Assembly (NCBI GenBank): GCA_050248795.1
Contig: JBFWRS010000003.1
Coordinates: 62,001-126,000, forward strand
Direction of reading: 5' to 3'
DNA from: CAZTDU01 sp050248795
GTDB taxonomy: Bacteria; Pseudomonadota; Gammaproteobacteria; Burkholderiales; SG8-39
Length of the DNA stretch: 64,000 nt
Position numbers and translations under genes: made by a program. The notes under the pieces are model-generated. The model was not told where the DNA came from. It ran no database searches and worked only from the letters and a program-made list of their open reading frames with translations. Below, piece by piece: positions 7,602-14,541 of this stretch. Each line of letters starts with the position of its first letter. Position 1 is the stretch's first letter.

Positions 7602-8576
7602 ATGAACACGGCCAAACGCAAAGTGCAGAACGAGTCCACCAAGGGCGATCCGGTCATTACCGAATTGCCAGCCGCCTGCGCGAACGAGCGGCTTGCGGTG
7701 GAGTTCATGGAAAAGCAGCGTTGGGGCGACAAGCCCTACTGCCCACGCTGCGGGGATCACGCTGTCTATCAGATGAAGGACAGCAAGACTGGCGAGCGTC
7801 AGGCCAATTTCCGCTGGCGCTGCCAAGGCTGCAAAGAGCAGTTCACCGTCAGGATCGGCACGGTGTTCGAGGACAGCCGCGCACCGCTGCGTCACTGGTG
7901 CTTCGTGTTCTGGCGTGCAGCTACGTCAAAGAAAGGGGTCAGCGCCTTGGAAATCCATAGGCAAACCGGCCTCTCCTACAAGACTTGTCTTTTCATGCTT
8001 CACCGCGTTCGCCATGCGATGGATGAAACGGACATTGAACCACTTAACGGAATCGTGGAAGTGGACGAGGCTTTCATCGGCGGCAAGCCGCGCCGGTTTC
8101 ACGGCAGCCGCCTCACCAACAAGGCAACCAAACAGCCCAAGACCCCGATTGTCGGAATGCTTGAGCGTGGCGGCAGGATTCGCCCAAAGGTGATTACGGA
8201 CGTAACCGGCAACACTCTTAAGTCAGTGATAGCCGAAAACGTGGACAAGTCAGCCAGGATCATGACCGACGAGTGGGCCGGGTATCGCGGGCTTCGCAAT
8301 GCGGGCTGGAAGCACGAGACGGTTAACCACGGCCTCTATGAGTACGTTCGCGGGGATGTGACCACAAACGGCATTGAAGGCTTCTTTGGGATCCTCAAGC
8401 GCGGCCTCAACGGGATTTACCACTCCGTCAGCCGCAAGCATCTTCACCGCTACCTTTCGGAGTTCCAGTACCGCTACAACAACAAGGAACTTACGGACGG
8501 TCAGCGCGTCGTAACAGCTATCAAGGCCGCGCAAGGAAGGCGGCTTACATACGCGCAGCAAGTTGGGGCAAAATAG
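7602..8576 (+). CDS. IS1595-family transposase (ISXO2-like DDE)
   Basis: A 324-residue protein from ATG 7602. The N-terminal zinc ribbon shows CPRCG and CQGC pairs (about residues 47-82) and is followed by a helical segment with a helix-turn-helix look (KGVSALEIHRQTGLSYKTCLFML). The catalytic core shows VEVDEAFIGGK (first aspartate) and MTDEWAGY (second aspartate). NGIEGFFGILKRGLNGIYH follows, the region of the third acidic or amide residue in ISXO2-type enzymes. Length is normal for the family and no frameshift is seen. The gene ends 6 bp before the 3' end of the convergent tRNA-like gene, so its transcript would run antisense across that RNA. Confidence 0.93.
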   Translation: MNTAKRKVQNESTKGDPVITELPAACANERLAVEFMEKQRWGDKPYCPRCGDHAVYQMKDSKTGERQANFRWRCQGCKEQFTVRIGTVFEDSRAPLRHWCFVFWRAATSKKGVSALEIHRQTGLSYKTCLFMLHRVRHAMDETDIEPLNGIVEVDEAFIGGKPRRFHGSRLTNKATKQPKTPIVGMLERGGRIRPKVITDVTGNTLKSVIAENVDKSARIMTDEWAGYRGLRNAGWKHETVNHGLYEYVRGDVTTNGIEGFFGILKRGLNGIYHSVSRKHLHRYLSEFQYRYNNKELTDGQRVVTAIKAAQGRRLTYAQQVGAK

Positions 8577-8582
8577 ATGGAG

Positions 8583-8702
8583 TGCGGGCGACAGGATTCG
8601 AACCTGCACGGACGCCAAGGGGGGTTGGTGGGGCCAACTTCCCGAGGGTTTGTGTCCAGTAGCTTCCAAAGCTACCGCGTATGCCAATTTCGCCACGCCC
8701 GC
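8583..8702 (-). tRNA. tRNA-like gene: leucine-type body, UGG anticodon, 51-nt variable region, on an IS element
   Basis: Reading the minus strand from 8702, a full cloverleaf can be drawn. The acceptor is GCGGGCG/CGCCCGC (7 bp). U8 and G9 precede a D arm with GCG/CGC stem and an AATTGG loop. The anticodon stem is GTAGC/GCTAC with loop TTTGGAA, giving anticodon UGG. The T arm is GCAGG-TTCGAAT-CCTGT and the discriminator is A73. CCA is not encoded. The D arm and A73 are typical of bacterial tRNA-Leu, but UGG reads proline codon CCA. The variable region (8608-8658) is 51 nt, far longer than normal class II arms, and contains GGAC/GTCC and GTTGG/CCAAC pairings. Charging identity cannot be decided from sequence: the anticodon and A73 suit ProRS, whereas G1-C72 and the long arm suit LeuRS or SerRS. 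Confidence 0.75.
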
Positions 8703-8819
8703 TATGCGTGGTGTTTGAGGAGCGGCAGGGATGCTCTACCCATCCTTGCCGTGTTCTCCACAAACTGCTGGCACACTACCAGAAGAAAATAGGCGCCCTG
8801 TGGATAGTCTATTAAGCCG

Positions 8820-8969
8820 ATGATAAAAAAGACAAAAGAGGCAGCAAAAACAGGTCCAAAGGAGCAGCGCCTTAAGCTCAGGGGCGACTGGTCATCTCTA
8901 GTAGGTAAAGCCTTAGCAAAGCAGCGCCCTAAGAAGGGCTGGCCGAAACCGAAGGAGGGGAAACCATGA
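8820..8969 (+). CDS. Tiny basic protein in the IS element (49 aa)
   Basis: ATG 8820 to TGA 8967-8969 encodes 49 residues, very rich in lysine and arginine (MIKKTKEAAKTGPKEQRLKL at the start, KPKEG near the end) and without hydrophobic segments. Its stop overlaps the ATG of the next small ORF (ATGA at 8966-8969), the same coupling seen between real genes elsewhere in the window. There is no strong ribosome site before the ATG. Such a short basic peptide could bind nucleic acid, possibly the neighbouring tRNA-like RNA, but that is speculation. It could also be a non-coding interval; the coupling is the main reason to list it. Confidence 0.4.
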   Translation: MIKKTKEAAKTGPKEQRLKLRGDWSSLVGKALAKQRPKKGWPKPKEGKP

Positions 8970-9106
8970 CCGACGAACAAGGTGAAGTTTTGATGACTCA
9001 GATGAGAGAGATTCAAAAATCCCTCAACGCCATCCATTTGCAATTGGTTATCTTGGTCACCCTAGTACTGATCATTGGGCTGCAACACTCAGGCCTATTT
9101 AGCTAA
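8966..9106 (+). CDS. Tiny single-pass membrane protein in the IS element (46 aa)
   Basis: ATG 8966 follows GGAGGGG at 8954-8960 at good spacing and runs to TAA 9104-9106, 46 residues. The first half is polar and helical (MTDEQGEVLMTQMREIQKSL). The second half is a clear transmembrane helix (LQLVILVTLVLIIGL) ending HSGLFS. It overlaps the preceding 49-aa ORF by 4 bp and its stop lies within the right inverted repeat. Small one-helix proteins of this shape include holin-like and toxin-like peptides and are common as unannotated IS cargo. No function is assigned. Confidence 0.5.
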   Translation: MTDEQGEVLMTQMREIQKSLNAIHLQLVILVTLVLIIGLQHSGLFS

Positions 9107-9128
9107 GTACATACTTTCGGAATATTCC
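9102..9128 (-). repeat. Right terminal inverted repeat of the IS1595-type element
   Basis: The reverse complement of this stretch begins GGAATATTCCGAAAGTATGT and matches 6529-6555 with one mismatch (position 22). It ends directly at the stop codon of the NarL-type regulator (9128-9130), so the insertion target touched but did not alter that frame. If the duplication is GAATATTC (9120-9127), the last base of the element is 9119. Confidence 0.85.
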
Positions 9129-9754
9129 TATTCCTGCAGCAGGCCGTGGGCGAGCGCGTAGCGCACCAGTTCCGCGGTGCTGCCGACGCCGAGCTTCTCC
9201 TGCACGTGCGACTTGTGCGTGCTCACCGTCTTCACCGACAGGTGCAGCGCGGCGGCGATTTCGGTGGGGGTACGGCCGGCGGCCAGCAGGCGCAGCACCT
9301 CGTATTCCCGGTCCGACAGCCGCGCGTGTGCGGGCGCGTCGGCGGCGCCAGCAGCGAGGCTTGCGGCCGCGGCCTCGCTGATGTGCACGCCCCCCGCGGC
9401 GATCTTGCGGATCGCGCCGACCAGCTGCTCGGAAGCGCTGTCCTTGGTCAGGTAGCCCGACGCGCCGGCCTTCAGCGCGCGCGCCGCGTACTGCGGCTCG
9501 CCATGCATCGACAGCACCAGGATCCGGAGCGCCGGGCGCTCGATCTTCAGCCGCCGCACCAGGTCTATGCCCGCGAGGCCCGGCATCGACATGTCGAGCA
9601 TCGCAACGTCATAGTCGTTTGCCTTCACCAGCGCCAGCGCCTCGTTGCCGTTCGCTGCTTCGCCGGCGACCGTGATGTCGGCGCTCGCGGCGAGGATCTG
9701 CTTCAGGCCGTCGCGCACGATCTTGTGGTCGTCGGCGATGAGGATGCGGATCAC
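9128..9754 (-). CDS. NarL/LuxR-type two-component response regulator
   Basis: A 208-residue regulator: an N-terminal receiver (about 1-120) with the acidic pair D8-D9, phosphoacceptor D54 in AMLDMSMPG and the lysine of YLTKDS. A C-terminal LuxR helix-turn-helix follows (LSDREYEVLRLLAAGRTPTEIA through VKTVSTHKSHVQEKL). It should bind DNA when phosphorylated by the sensor kinase whose gene overlaps its start by 4 bp (9751-9754). Position between hemN and fnr and close to narKGHJI makes a nitrate or redox role plausible, but the sensor is not a classical NarX with a P-box domain. The IS element abuts its stop codon. Confidence 0.92.
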   Translation of the reverse strand: MIRILIADDHKIVRDGLKQILAASADITVAGEAANGNEALALVKANDYDVAMLDMSMPGLAGIDLVRRLKIERPALRILVLSMHGEPQYAARALKAGASGYLTKDSASEQLVGAIRKIAAGGVHISEAAAASLAAGAADAPAHARLSDREYEVLRLLAAGRTPTEIAAALHLSVKTVSTHKSHVQEKLGVGSTAELVRYALAHGLLQE

Positions 9755-11073
9755 GGCGCGGCCTCCGCGGCGGTACGGAAGGGCACGCTGACGCGCACGC
9801 GGGTGCCGCCGCGCGGCGCGCGTGTCACTTCGAGCGAGCCGCCGAGGTACTGCACGCGCTCACGCATGCCCTTCAGGCCGAGCGAGCGCGACTTGGCCAG
9901 GTCTCCGGGCGAGATGCCGCGGCCATCGTCCTCGATCTCGAAATACACCGCGGGCGGTGCGATCCCCATCACCACCCATGCATTCTTCGCGCCGGCATGC
10001 TTGGCGACGTTGGTGAGCGATTCCTGCAGCGCGCGGTAGACCGCGGTGGCGACGCCGCGGTCGAGGCCCTCGGCGCCCTCGTCCGCCTGCAGTTGCAGTT
10101 CCACCTTGACGCCGCTGTGGCGCGAGGATTCCTCCGCCAGCCAGCCTGCGGCGTCAGCGAGCCCGAGGTCGTCCAGCATCAGCGGCCGCAGGTCGGCGGC
10201 GATCCGGCGGGTCGAGGTGACCGTGCGATCGAGCAGTGCGCCGATCTCGCCGGCCTTCGCCGTGAGCTGCGCGTCGGCCTGCGGCAGGCGCGCGCGCAGC
10301 CATGCCATGTCCATTTTCATCGCCGTCAGCAACTGGCCCAGTTCGTCGTGCAGTTCGCGCGCGATGCGGGTCTTCTCCTCCTCGCGCGCCTCCTGCACCT
10401 GCGCCGACAGCTCGCGCAGCTCGGCCTGCTGGCGCGCGAGCGCATCCTCGTTGCGCTTGCGCGGCGTGATGTCGCGCAGGATCACGGTGAAGTAGTGCCG
10501 CTCGCCTTCGGTGGCGTGCGATATCGACGCTTCGATCGGGAACTCCTCGCCGTCGGCGCGCAGGGCCCATAGCGTGGTGTTGTCGCCCATGCGGCGCGCC
10601 GTGGCGCCGACGCGCCCGAACTTCGCCAGATGCTCGCCGTGCGCGGCGCGAAAGCGCGCCGGGATGAAGCGATCCAGCGTCGCGCCCAGTGCATCTTCCC
10701 GCCGGCAACGGAAGACCTGCTCGGCGGCGCGGTTGAAGAGGACGATCTTCTGTTCGTCGTCGACGGTGATGATGGCGTCCATCGCCGAGCCGACGATCGC
10801 CGCGAGCCGCGCCTGGCTGGCATCCAGCTTGGCGCTTTGCGCCTCGGCGCGCAGCGCGAGGCACAGCACCAGGTACAGGCCGGCGCCGAGCACCGCGATG
10901 TCGACGACGATGTCGGTCGCGGCGAGCCAAGGCAGTGTGCTGCCGTAGAGTGCGGCTGCAAAGTTCAGCACGCCAAGTGCGGCGATCAGGCCGATGCCGG
11001 ACGCGAGCATCCATGGCCGCAGCCATGCCGGTCGCTTGATTTGGGTCAAAGGCGGATTTCCTTGCGGGCGCAT
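9751..11073 (-). CDS. PAS-containing sensor histidine kinase (HisKA_3 type)
   Basis: About 440 residues. Two transmembrane helices come near the N-terminus (LASGIGLIAALGVLNFAAAL and DIVVDIAVLGAGLYLVLCLA). A PAS domain follows (about 115-230, IVGSAMDAIITVDDEQKIVLFNRAAE), then a HisKA_3 dimerisation helix with the phospho-histidine in RIARELHDELGQLL. The HATPase_c has LQESLTNVAKHA (N box) and EDDGRGISP (G box). It pairs with the NarL-type regulator overlapping its 3' end. The start is uncertain: ATG 11073 is only 12 bp from the divergent hemN ATG and would put the FNR box inside the coding region. A TTG at 11049 with AAGGA upstream, or ATG 11010 just before the first helix, are alternatives. 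Confidence 0.85.
   Translation of the reverse strand: MRPQGNPPLTQIKRPAWLRPWMLASGIGLIAALGVLNFAAALYGSTLPWLAATDIVVDIAVLGAGLYLVLCLALRAEAQSAKLDASQARLAAIVGSAMDAIITVDDEQKIVLFNRAAEQVFRCRREDALGATLDRFIPARFRAAHGEHLAKFGRVGATARRMGDNTTLWALRADGEEFPIEASISHATEGERHYFTVILRDITPRKRNEDALARQQAELRELSAQVQEAREEEKTRIARELHDELGQLLTAMKMDMAWLRARLPQADAQLTAKAGEIGALLDRTVTSTRRIAADLRPLMLDDLGLADAAGWLAEESSRHSGVKVELQLQADEGAEGLDRGVATAVYRALQESLTNVAKHAGAKNAWVVMGIAPPAVYFEIEDDGRGISPGDLAKSRSLGLKGMRERVQYLGGSLEVTRAPRGGTRVRVSVPFRTAAEAAP
11036..11049. promoter_or_regulatory. FNR-type binding site upstream of hemN
   Basis: TTGATTTGGGTCAA fits TTGAY-N4-RTCAA. Its centre is about 44 bp before the hemN ATG at 11086, which is close but compatible with FNR/ANR control, as known for hemN in other Proteobacteria. 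It overlaps the 5' end of the divergent sensor kinase gene and may influence that gene too, either activating or repressing. Confidence 0.65.
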
Positions 11074-11085
11074 AGTCGGCGGGCG

Positions 11086-12480
11086 ATGGGCTACTCCGTG
11101 TCCGAACTCGTCATCGATCCGGTCCTGATCCGCAAGTACGACGTCAGCGGGCCGCGCTACACCTCGTACCCGACCGCCGACCGCTTCGTCGAAGCCTTCG
11201 GCGAAGCCGACCTGCGGCACTGGCTGGGCATGCGCAACATCGGCGGCATCAAGCAGCCGCTCTCCCTGTATCTGCATCTGCCGTTCTGCGACACCGTCTG
11301 CTACTACTGCGGCTGCAACAAGGTGGTGACCCGCGACCACGGAAGATCTGGCAAGTATATCAAGTACTTGGCGAAGGAACTGGCATTGCTGGCGCCGCTG
11401 CTGGGGGAGCGCCAGTCAATCTGCCAGATGCACTGGGGCGGCGGCACGCCGACGTTCCTTTCGCGCGAGGAAATGCGCGAACTGACCGCCGCGCTGGACG
11501 CGGCGTTCACGCGCGAACCCGATTGCGAATCCTCGATCGAGATCGATCCGCGCAGCACGAAGCCGGGCACGCTCGAATTCCTCGCAGGGCTCGGCTTCAA
11601 CCGCCTGTCGGTGGGCGTGCAGGATTTCGACGCCGATGTGCAGCGCGCGGTGCATCGCATCCAGAGCGAGGAGGAGACGCGCCGCGCCATCGAGGAGGCG
11701 CGCGCGAGCGGCTTTCGCTCGGTAAGCGTCGACCTCATCTACGGCCTGCCGAAGCAGACGCTGGACAGCTTCGACCGGACGCTCGACAAGGTGATCGCGC
11801 TGTCGCCGGACCGCGTCGCAGTCTATGGCTACGCGCACCTGCCGGCCCTCTTCAAGCCGCAGCGCCGCATTGCCGCAGCAGACCTGCCATCGGCGGAGAC
11901 CAAGCTGCAGATCCTCACACTGGCGATCGGCCGGCTGACGCGCGCCGGCTACGTGCATATCGGCATGGACCATTTCGCCAGGCCGGAGGACGACCTTGCC
12001 GTGGCACAGCGCCAGGGCCGCCTGCAGCGCAACTTCCAGGGCTACTCGACCTGCCCCGAAAGCGACATCATCGGCCTGGGCGTGTCGGCGATCGGCCGCA
12101 TCGGCCCGACGTACTCGCAGAACCACAAGCGGCTGGACGACTACTACGCGGTGCTGGATGCCGGCCGGCTGCCGGTGAGCCGCGGCATCGAACTGTCGCC
12201 GGACGACCTGCTGCGCCGCGCGGTGATCCAGGCGCTGGTGTGCCATTTCCGCCTGTCGATCGAATCGATAGAACTCGCGTACCTGATCGACTTCCGCGCC
12301 TATTTCGCGCCGGAACTTGCCGAGCTTCGCGTCCTGGCGGACGAAGGCCTGGTGGAACTGACGCCGGAATGGATCGTCGTCACGCCGCGCGGGCGGCTCC
12401 TCGTGCGCGCGGTGTGCATGGTGTTCGACCGCTACCTGCGCGAGCGCCGCGAGCGCGTCGGCTACTCCAAGGTAATCTAG
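11086..12480 (+). CDS. hemN: Oxygen-independent coproporphyrinogen III dehydrogenase
   Basis: A 464-residue radical SAM enzyme from ATG 11086. The N-terminal YDVSGPRYTSYPTADRF is the typical HemN opening. The cluster motif C-x3-C-x2-C-x-C is PFCDTVCYYCGCN (near residue 65) and the SAM glycine loop is HWGGGTPTFL. YSTCPESDIIGLGVSAIGRIG is also a HemN hallmark that distinguishes it from HemW. It converts coproporphyrinogen III to protoporphyrinogen IX without oxygen, supplying heme for NarI and cytochromes during anaerobic growth. The FNR-type box at 11036-11049 supports anaerobic induction. A TauE/SafE-like gene begins 5 bp after its stop, so the two are likely co-transcribed. Confidence 0.96.
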   Translation: MGYSVSELVIDPVLIRKYDVSGPRYTSYPTADRFVEAFGEADLRHWLGMRNIGGIKQPLSLYLHLPFCDTVCYYCGCNKVVTRDHGRSGKYIKYLAKELALLAPLLGERQSICQMHWGGGTPTFLSREEMRELTAALDAAFTREPDCESSIEIDPRSTKPGTLEFLAGLGFNRLSVGVQDFDADVQRAVHRIQSEEETRRAIEEARASGFRSVSVDLIYGLPKQTLDSFDRTLDKVIALSPDRVAVYGYAHLPALFKPQRRIAAADLPSAETKLQILTLAIGRLTRAGYVHIGMDHFARPEDDLAVAQRQGRLQRNFQGYSTCPESDIIGLGVSAIGRIGPTYSQNHKRLDDYYAVLDAGRLPVSRGIELSPDDLLRRAVIQALVCHFRLSIESIELAYLIDFRAYFAPELAELRVLADEGLVELTPEWIVVTPRGRLLVRAVCMVFDRYLRERRERVGYSKVI

Positions 12481-12484
12481 GCGC

Positions 12485-13201
12485 ATGGATCTGCCGCTGG
12501 CGCTCTATGCGTCGCTCGCCCTGGTGGGGCTGGCCACCGGCGTGCACTGCCTCGGCATGTGCGGTGGCATCGTCACCGCGTTCGGCACGCAGCGTGTCGA
12601 GCCCTTGCGCGATGCGCGGCGCGCGGCATGGCCGCGCCAGCTGGCCTTCAATGCAGGGCGCATTTCCAGCTACGCGGCGGCCGGCGCCGCGGCCGGGGCG
12701 CTGGGCGCGCTGTTCGCCGCGAGGCTGGCGCTGCCGCAACTGGTGCTGTACGTGCTGGCGAACCTGGTGCTGGTGCTGGTCGGCCTGCAACTGGCGGGCG
12801 CGGGCGCCTTGCTTGCGCGAGTCGAGGCAATCGGCGCACCGCTGTGGCGCCGCATCGCGCCGCATGCGGGCCGGCTGATGCGCGGCGACACGCTGCCGCG
12901 CGCGTATGCCACCGGCATGCTGTGGGGCTGGCTGCCCTGCGGCTTCGTCTACGGCGCGCTCGCCACGGCGATGCTCGCCGGTGGCGCCGTGTCCGGCGCG
13001 CTCGCGATGGCCGCCTTCGGCCTCGGCACGCTGCCCTGGTTGCTGGCCGCGGGCGTGGGCGCGGCGCGGCTGCGCGCGTTCTTCGCCCGCCCGCGCTGGC
13101 GCGCGGCGATCGGTGTATTCGTGCTCGGTTCCGGCGTCTTCGGCCTCGCGCGCGCGGCGACGCTGCCGGACTCGCAATGGATCGGCTTCATCTGCCTGTA
13201 A
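12485..13201 (+). CDS. Sulfite exporter TauE/SafE-like inner-membrane protein (COG2836 type)
   Basis: A 238-residue membrane protein with about six hydrophobic segments. The first helix contains the diagnostic GVHCLGMCGGI motif, and a second repeat has GMLWGWLPCGFVYGAL, giving paired cysteines in the membrane. This is the COG2836 branch often found beside fnr, hemN and cco genes in Betaproteobacteria, where a role in metal handling or cytochrome assembly has been proposed. The TauE/SafE family name should not be read as proof of sulfite export. It starts 5 bp after hemN and shares its promoter. About 100 bp of non-coding DNA follow before the CoA-transferase gene; I see no clear terminator there. 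Confidence 0.8.
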   Translation: MDLPLALYASLALVGLATGVHCLGMCGGIVTAFGTQRVEPLRDARRAAWPRQLAFNAGRISSYAAAGAAAGALGALFAARLALPQLVLYVLANLVLVLVGLQLAGAGALLARVEAIGAPLWRRIAPHAGRLMRGDTLPRAYATGMLWGWLPCGFVYGALATAMLAGGAVSGALAMAAFGLGTLPWLLAAGVGAARLRAFFARPRWRAAIGVFVLGSGVFGLARAATLPDSQWIGFICL

Positions 13202-13305
13202 CGGGAGTTCGTCCGCTGCGAACCGGCGGCTAGTTTCGCAAGGGTGCGCGCGCGCAATGCAGTAAAGTCGCCGTGACATGCATCGATCACGGAGGCGCGA
13301 CGCAC

Positions 13306-14541
13306 ATGGCGCGTGAAGCAGCGAATCGTCCCGGCGCGCTGGCGCCCTATCGCGTGCTGGAACTCGGATCGCTGGTGGCGGGACCGTTCTGCGGCAGCTT
13401 CCTCGCCGACTTCGGCGCCGAGGTGATCAAGCTCGAGCAGATCGAGGGCGACCCGGTGCGCGCGATCGGCGAGCGGGTGGAGGGCAAGTCGCTGTTCGCC
13501 GCCAGCATGATGCGCAACAAGCGGCTGATTGCCGTCGACCTGCGCACGCCCGAAGGGCAGAGAATCGTGCGCGAGCTGGTCGCGCGCTGCGACGTCGTCA
13601 TCGAGAACTTCCGCCCCGGCATGCTGGAGCGCTGGGGCCTCGCGTACGAAGCGCTGCGCGCGATAAAGCCCTCGCTCGTCATGGTGCGCCTGAGCGGGTA
13701 CGGCCAGGACGGGCCCTACTCGCCGCGCCCCGGCTACGGCGTCATCGGCGAGGCGATCAGCGGGTTGCGCTACCTGATCGGCGACGAGGACCGGCCGCCG
13801 GCGCGGGTCGCGCTGCCGCTGACTGACTACATCGCCGGCCTGTATGCGGCGCTCGGCACGCTGGTGGCGCTCGATCACCGCAACCGCACCGGCGAGGGTC
13901 AGTGCGTGGACGCGACGCTGTACGAGGCCGCGTTCAGTTTCCTGCGATCGGAAGTGCCCACCTACGACAAGACCAGCAAGATCGCCAAGCGCGCCGGCTC
14001 GAAGCTGCCCGGCCATGTGCCGAACAACCTCTACGCCACTCGTGACGGTGGCCACATCCACATCACCGCCGGCAATGATTCGGTGTTCCGGCGCCTGTGC
14101 GGCGCGATGGGACAGCCGCAGCTGGCCGACGACGCGCGCTTCGCCGACGGCGTAGCGCGCACTACGAACGGGGACGAGCTGGATCGCATCATCGGCGCGT
14201 GGGTGGGCCGGCATGATCTCGACGAGGCCGAGAAGCTGCTGCTCGAAGCCGAGGTGGTCGCCTCGCGCATCTATTCGGTCGAGGACATTTTCAAGGACCC
14301 GCACTTCCGCGCCCGCGGCATGCTGCCCGCGGTTCCGGACGACGAACTCGGCACGCTGGTGCTGCCGGGCGTGGTTCCCAAGCTCACGGCGACGCCGGGG
14401 CGGATCGCGCGCACCGGGGGCGCGATCGGCAGGGACAGCCGCGACGTGCTGCTCGAGCACACGTCGCTATCGCTGGAAGAGATCCAGGCACTGGAGGCGA
14501 AGGGCGTGCTGCGCCAGTCGCCGCAAGCGAAGGAGGCATAG
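13306..14541 (+). CDS. Class III acyl-CoA transferase (CaiB/BaiF/Frc family)
   Basis: A 411-residue protein from ATG 13306, with GGAGG at 13291-13295. The opening YRVLELGSLVAGPFCGSFLADFGAEVIKLE is the CaiB signature. NKRLIAVDLRTPEGQ and ENFRPGMLERWGL follow, then LPLTDYIAGLY (about residue 172), which carries the conserved catalytic aspartate that forms the acyl-anhydride intermediate. Enzymes of this family move CoA between carboxylic acids, for example formyl-CoA to oxalate. The stop is directly followed by the ATG of a ThDP-dependent enzyme. This is the same pairing as Frc-Oxc in oxalate catabolism, but the partner is not a clear oxalyl-CoA decarboxylase, so the substrate is left open. Confidence 0.88.
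   Translation: MAREAANRPGALAPYRVLELGSLVAGPFCGSFLADFGAEVIKLEQIEGDPVRAIGERVEGKSLFAASMMRNKRLIAVDLRTPEGQRIVRELVARCDVVIENFRPGMLERWGLAYEALRAIKPSLVMVRLSGYGQDGPYSPRPGYGVIGEAISGLRYLIGDEDRPPARVALPLTDYIAGLYAALGTLVALDHRNRTGEGQCVDATLYEAAFSFLRSEVPTYDKTSKIAKRAGSKLPGHVPNNLYATRDGGHIHITAGNDSVFRRLCGAMGQPQLADDARFADGVARTTNGDELDRIIGAWVGRHDLDEAEKLLLEAEVVASRIYSVEDIFKDPHFRARGMLPAVPDDELGTLVLPGVVPKLTATPGRIARTGGAIGRDSRDVLLEHTSLSLEEIQALEAKGVLRQSPQAKEA

Larger units (their letters stand above)
6538..9119. mobile_element. IS1595-family (ISXO2-like) insertion element with cargo
   Basis: About 2.58 kb bounded by near-perfect inverted repeats (6529-6555 and 9102-9128) and a shared palindromic GAATATTC duplication. It holds an ISXO2-like transposase (7602-8576, plus), a signal-peptide protein (6607-7530, minus), a tRNA-like gene (8583-8702, minus) and two overlapping tiny ORFs (8820-9106, plus). 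Base composition is visibly lower in G+C than the flanks. Passenger genes are known in IS1595-family elements; a tRNA-like passenger is unusual. The element sits exactly after the stop codon of the NarL-type regulator and upstream of the CheY-like gene, disrupting neither reading frame. Intact ends and transposase suggest recent activity. Confidence 0.85.

Noticed and set aside
8583..8702. Ordinary host tRNA-Leu used as an attachment site
   Set aside because: It lies inside the inverted repeats of the element, the anticodon is UGG not a leucine anticodon, and the variable region is 51 nt. No direct repeat of its 3' end is present.
8250..8763. Minus-strand open frames of 148 and 72 codons across the tRNA-like gene
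   Set aside because: They run antisense to the transposase and through the structured RNA, with no ribosome sites.
12485..13201. Naming the membrane protein a sulfite exporter
   Set aside because: The GVHCLGMCGG motif is the COG2836 branch with no demonstrated sulfite transport; only the family label is supported.
13202..13305. FNR-like sequence GTGACATGCATCGATCAC
   Set aside because: The spacer between half-sites is longer than 4 bp, so it does not fit the FNR pattern.
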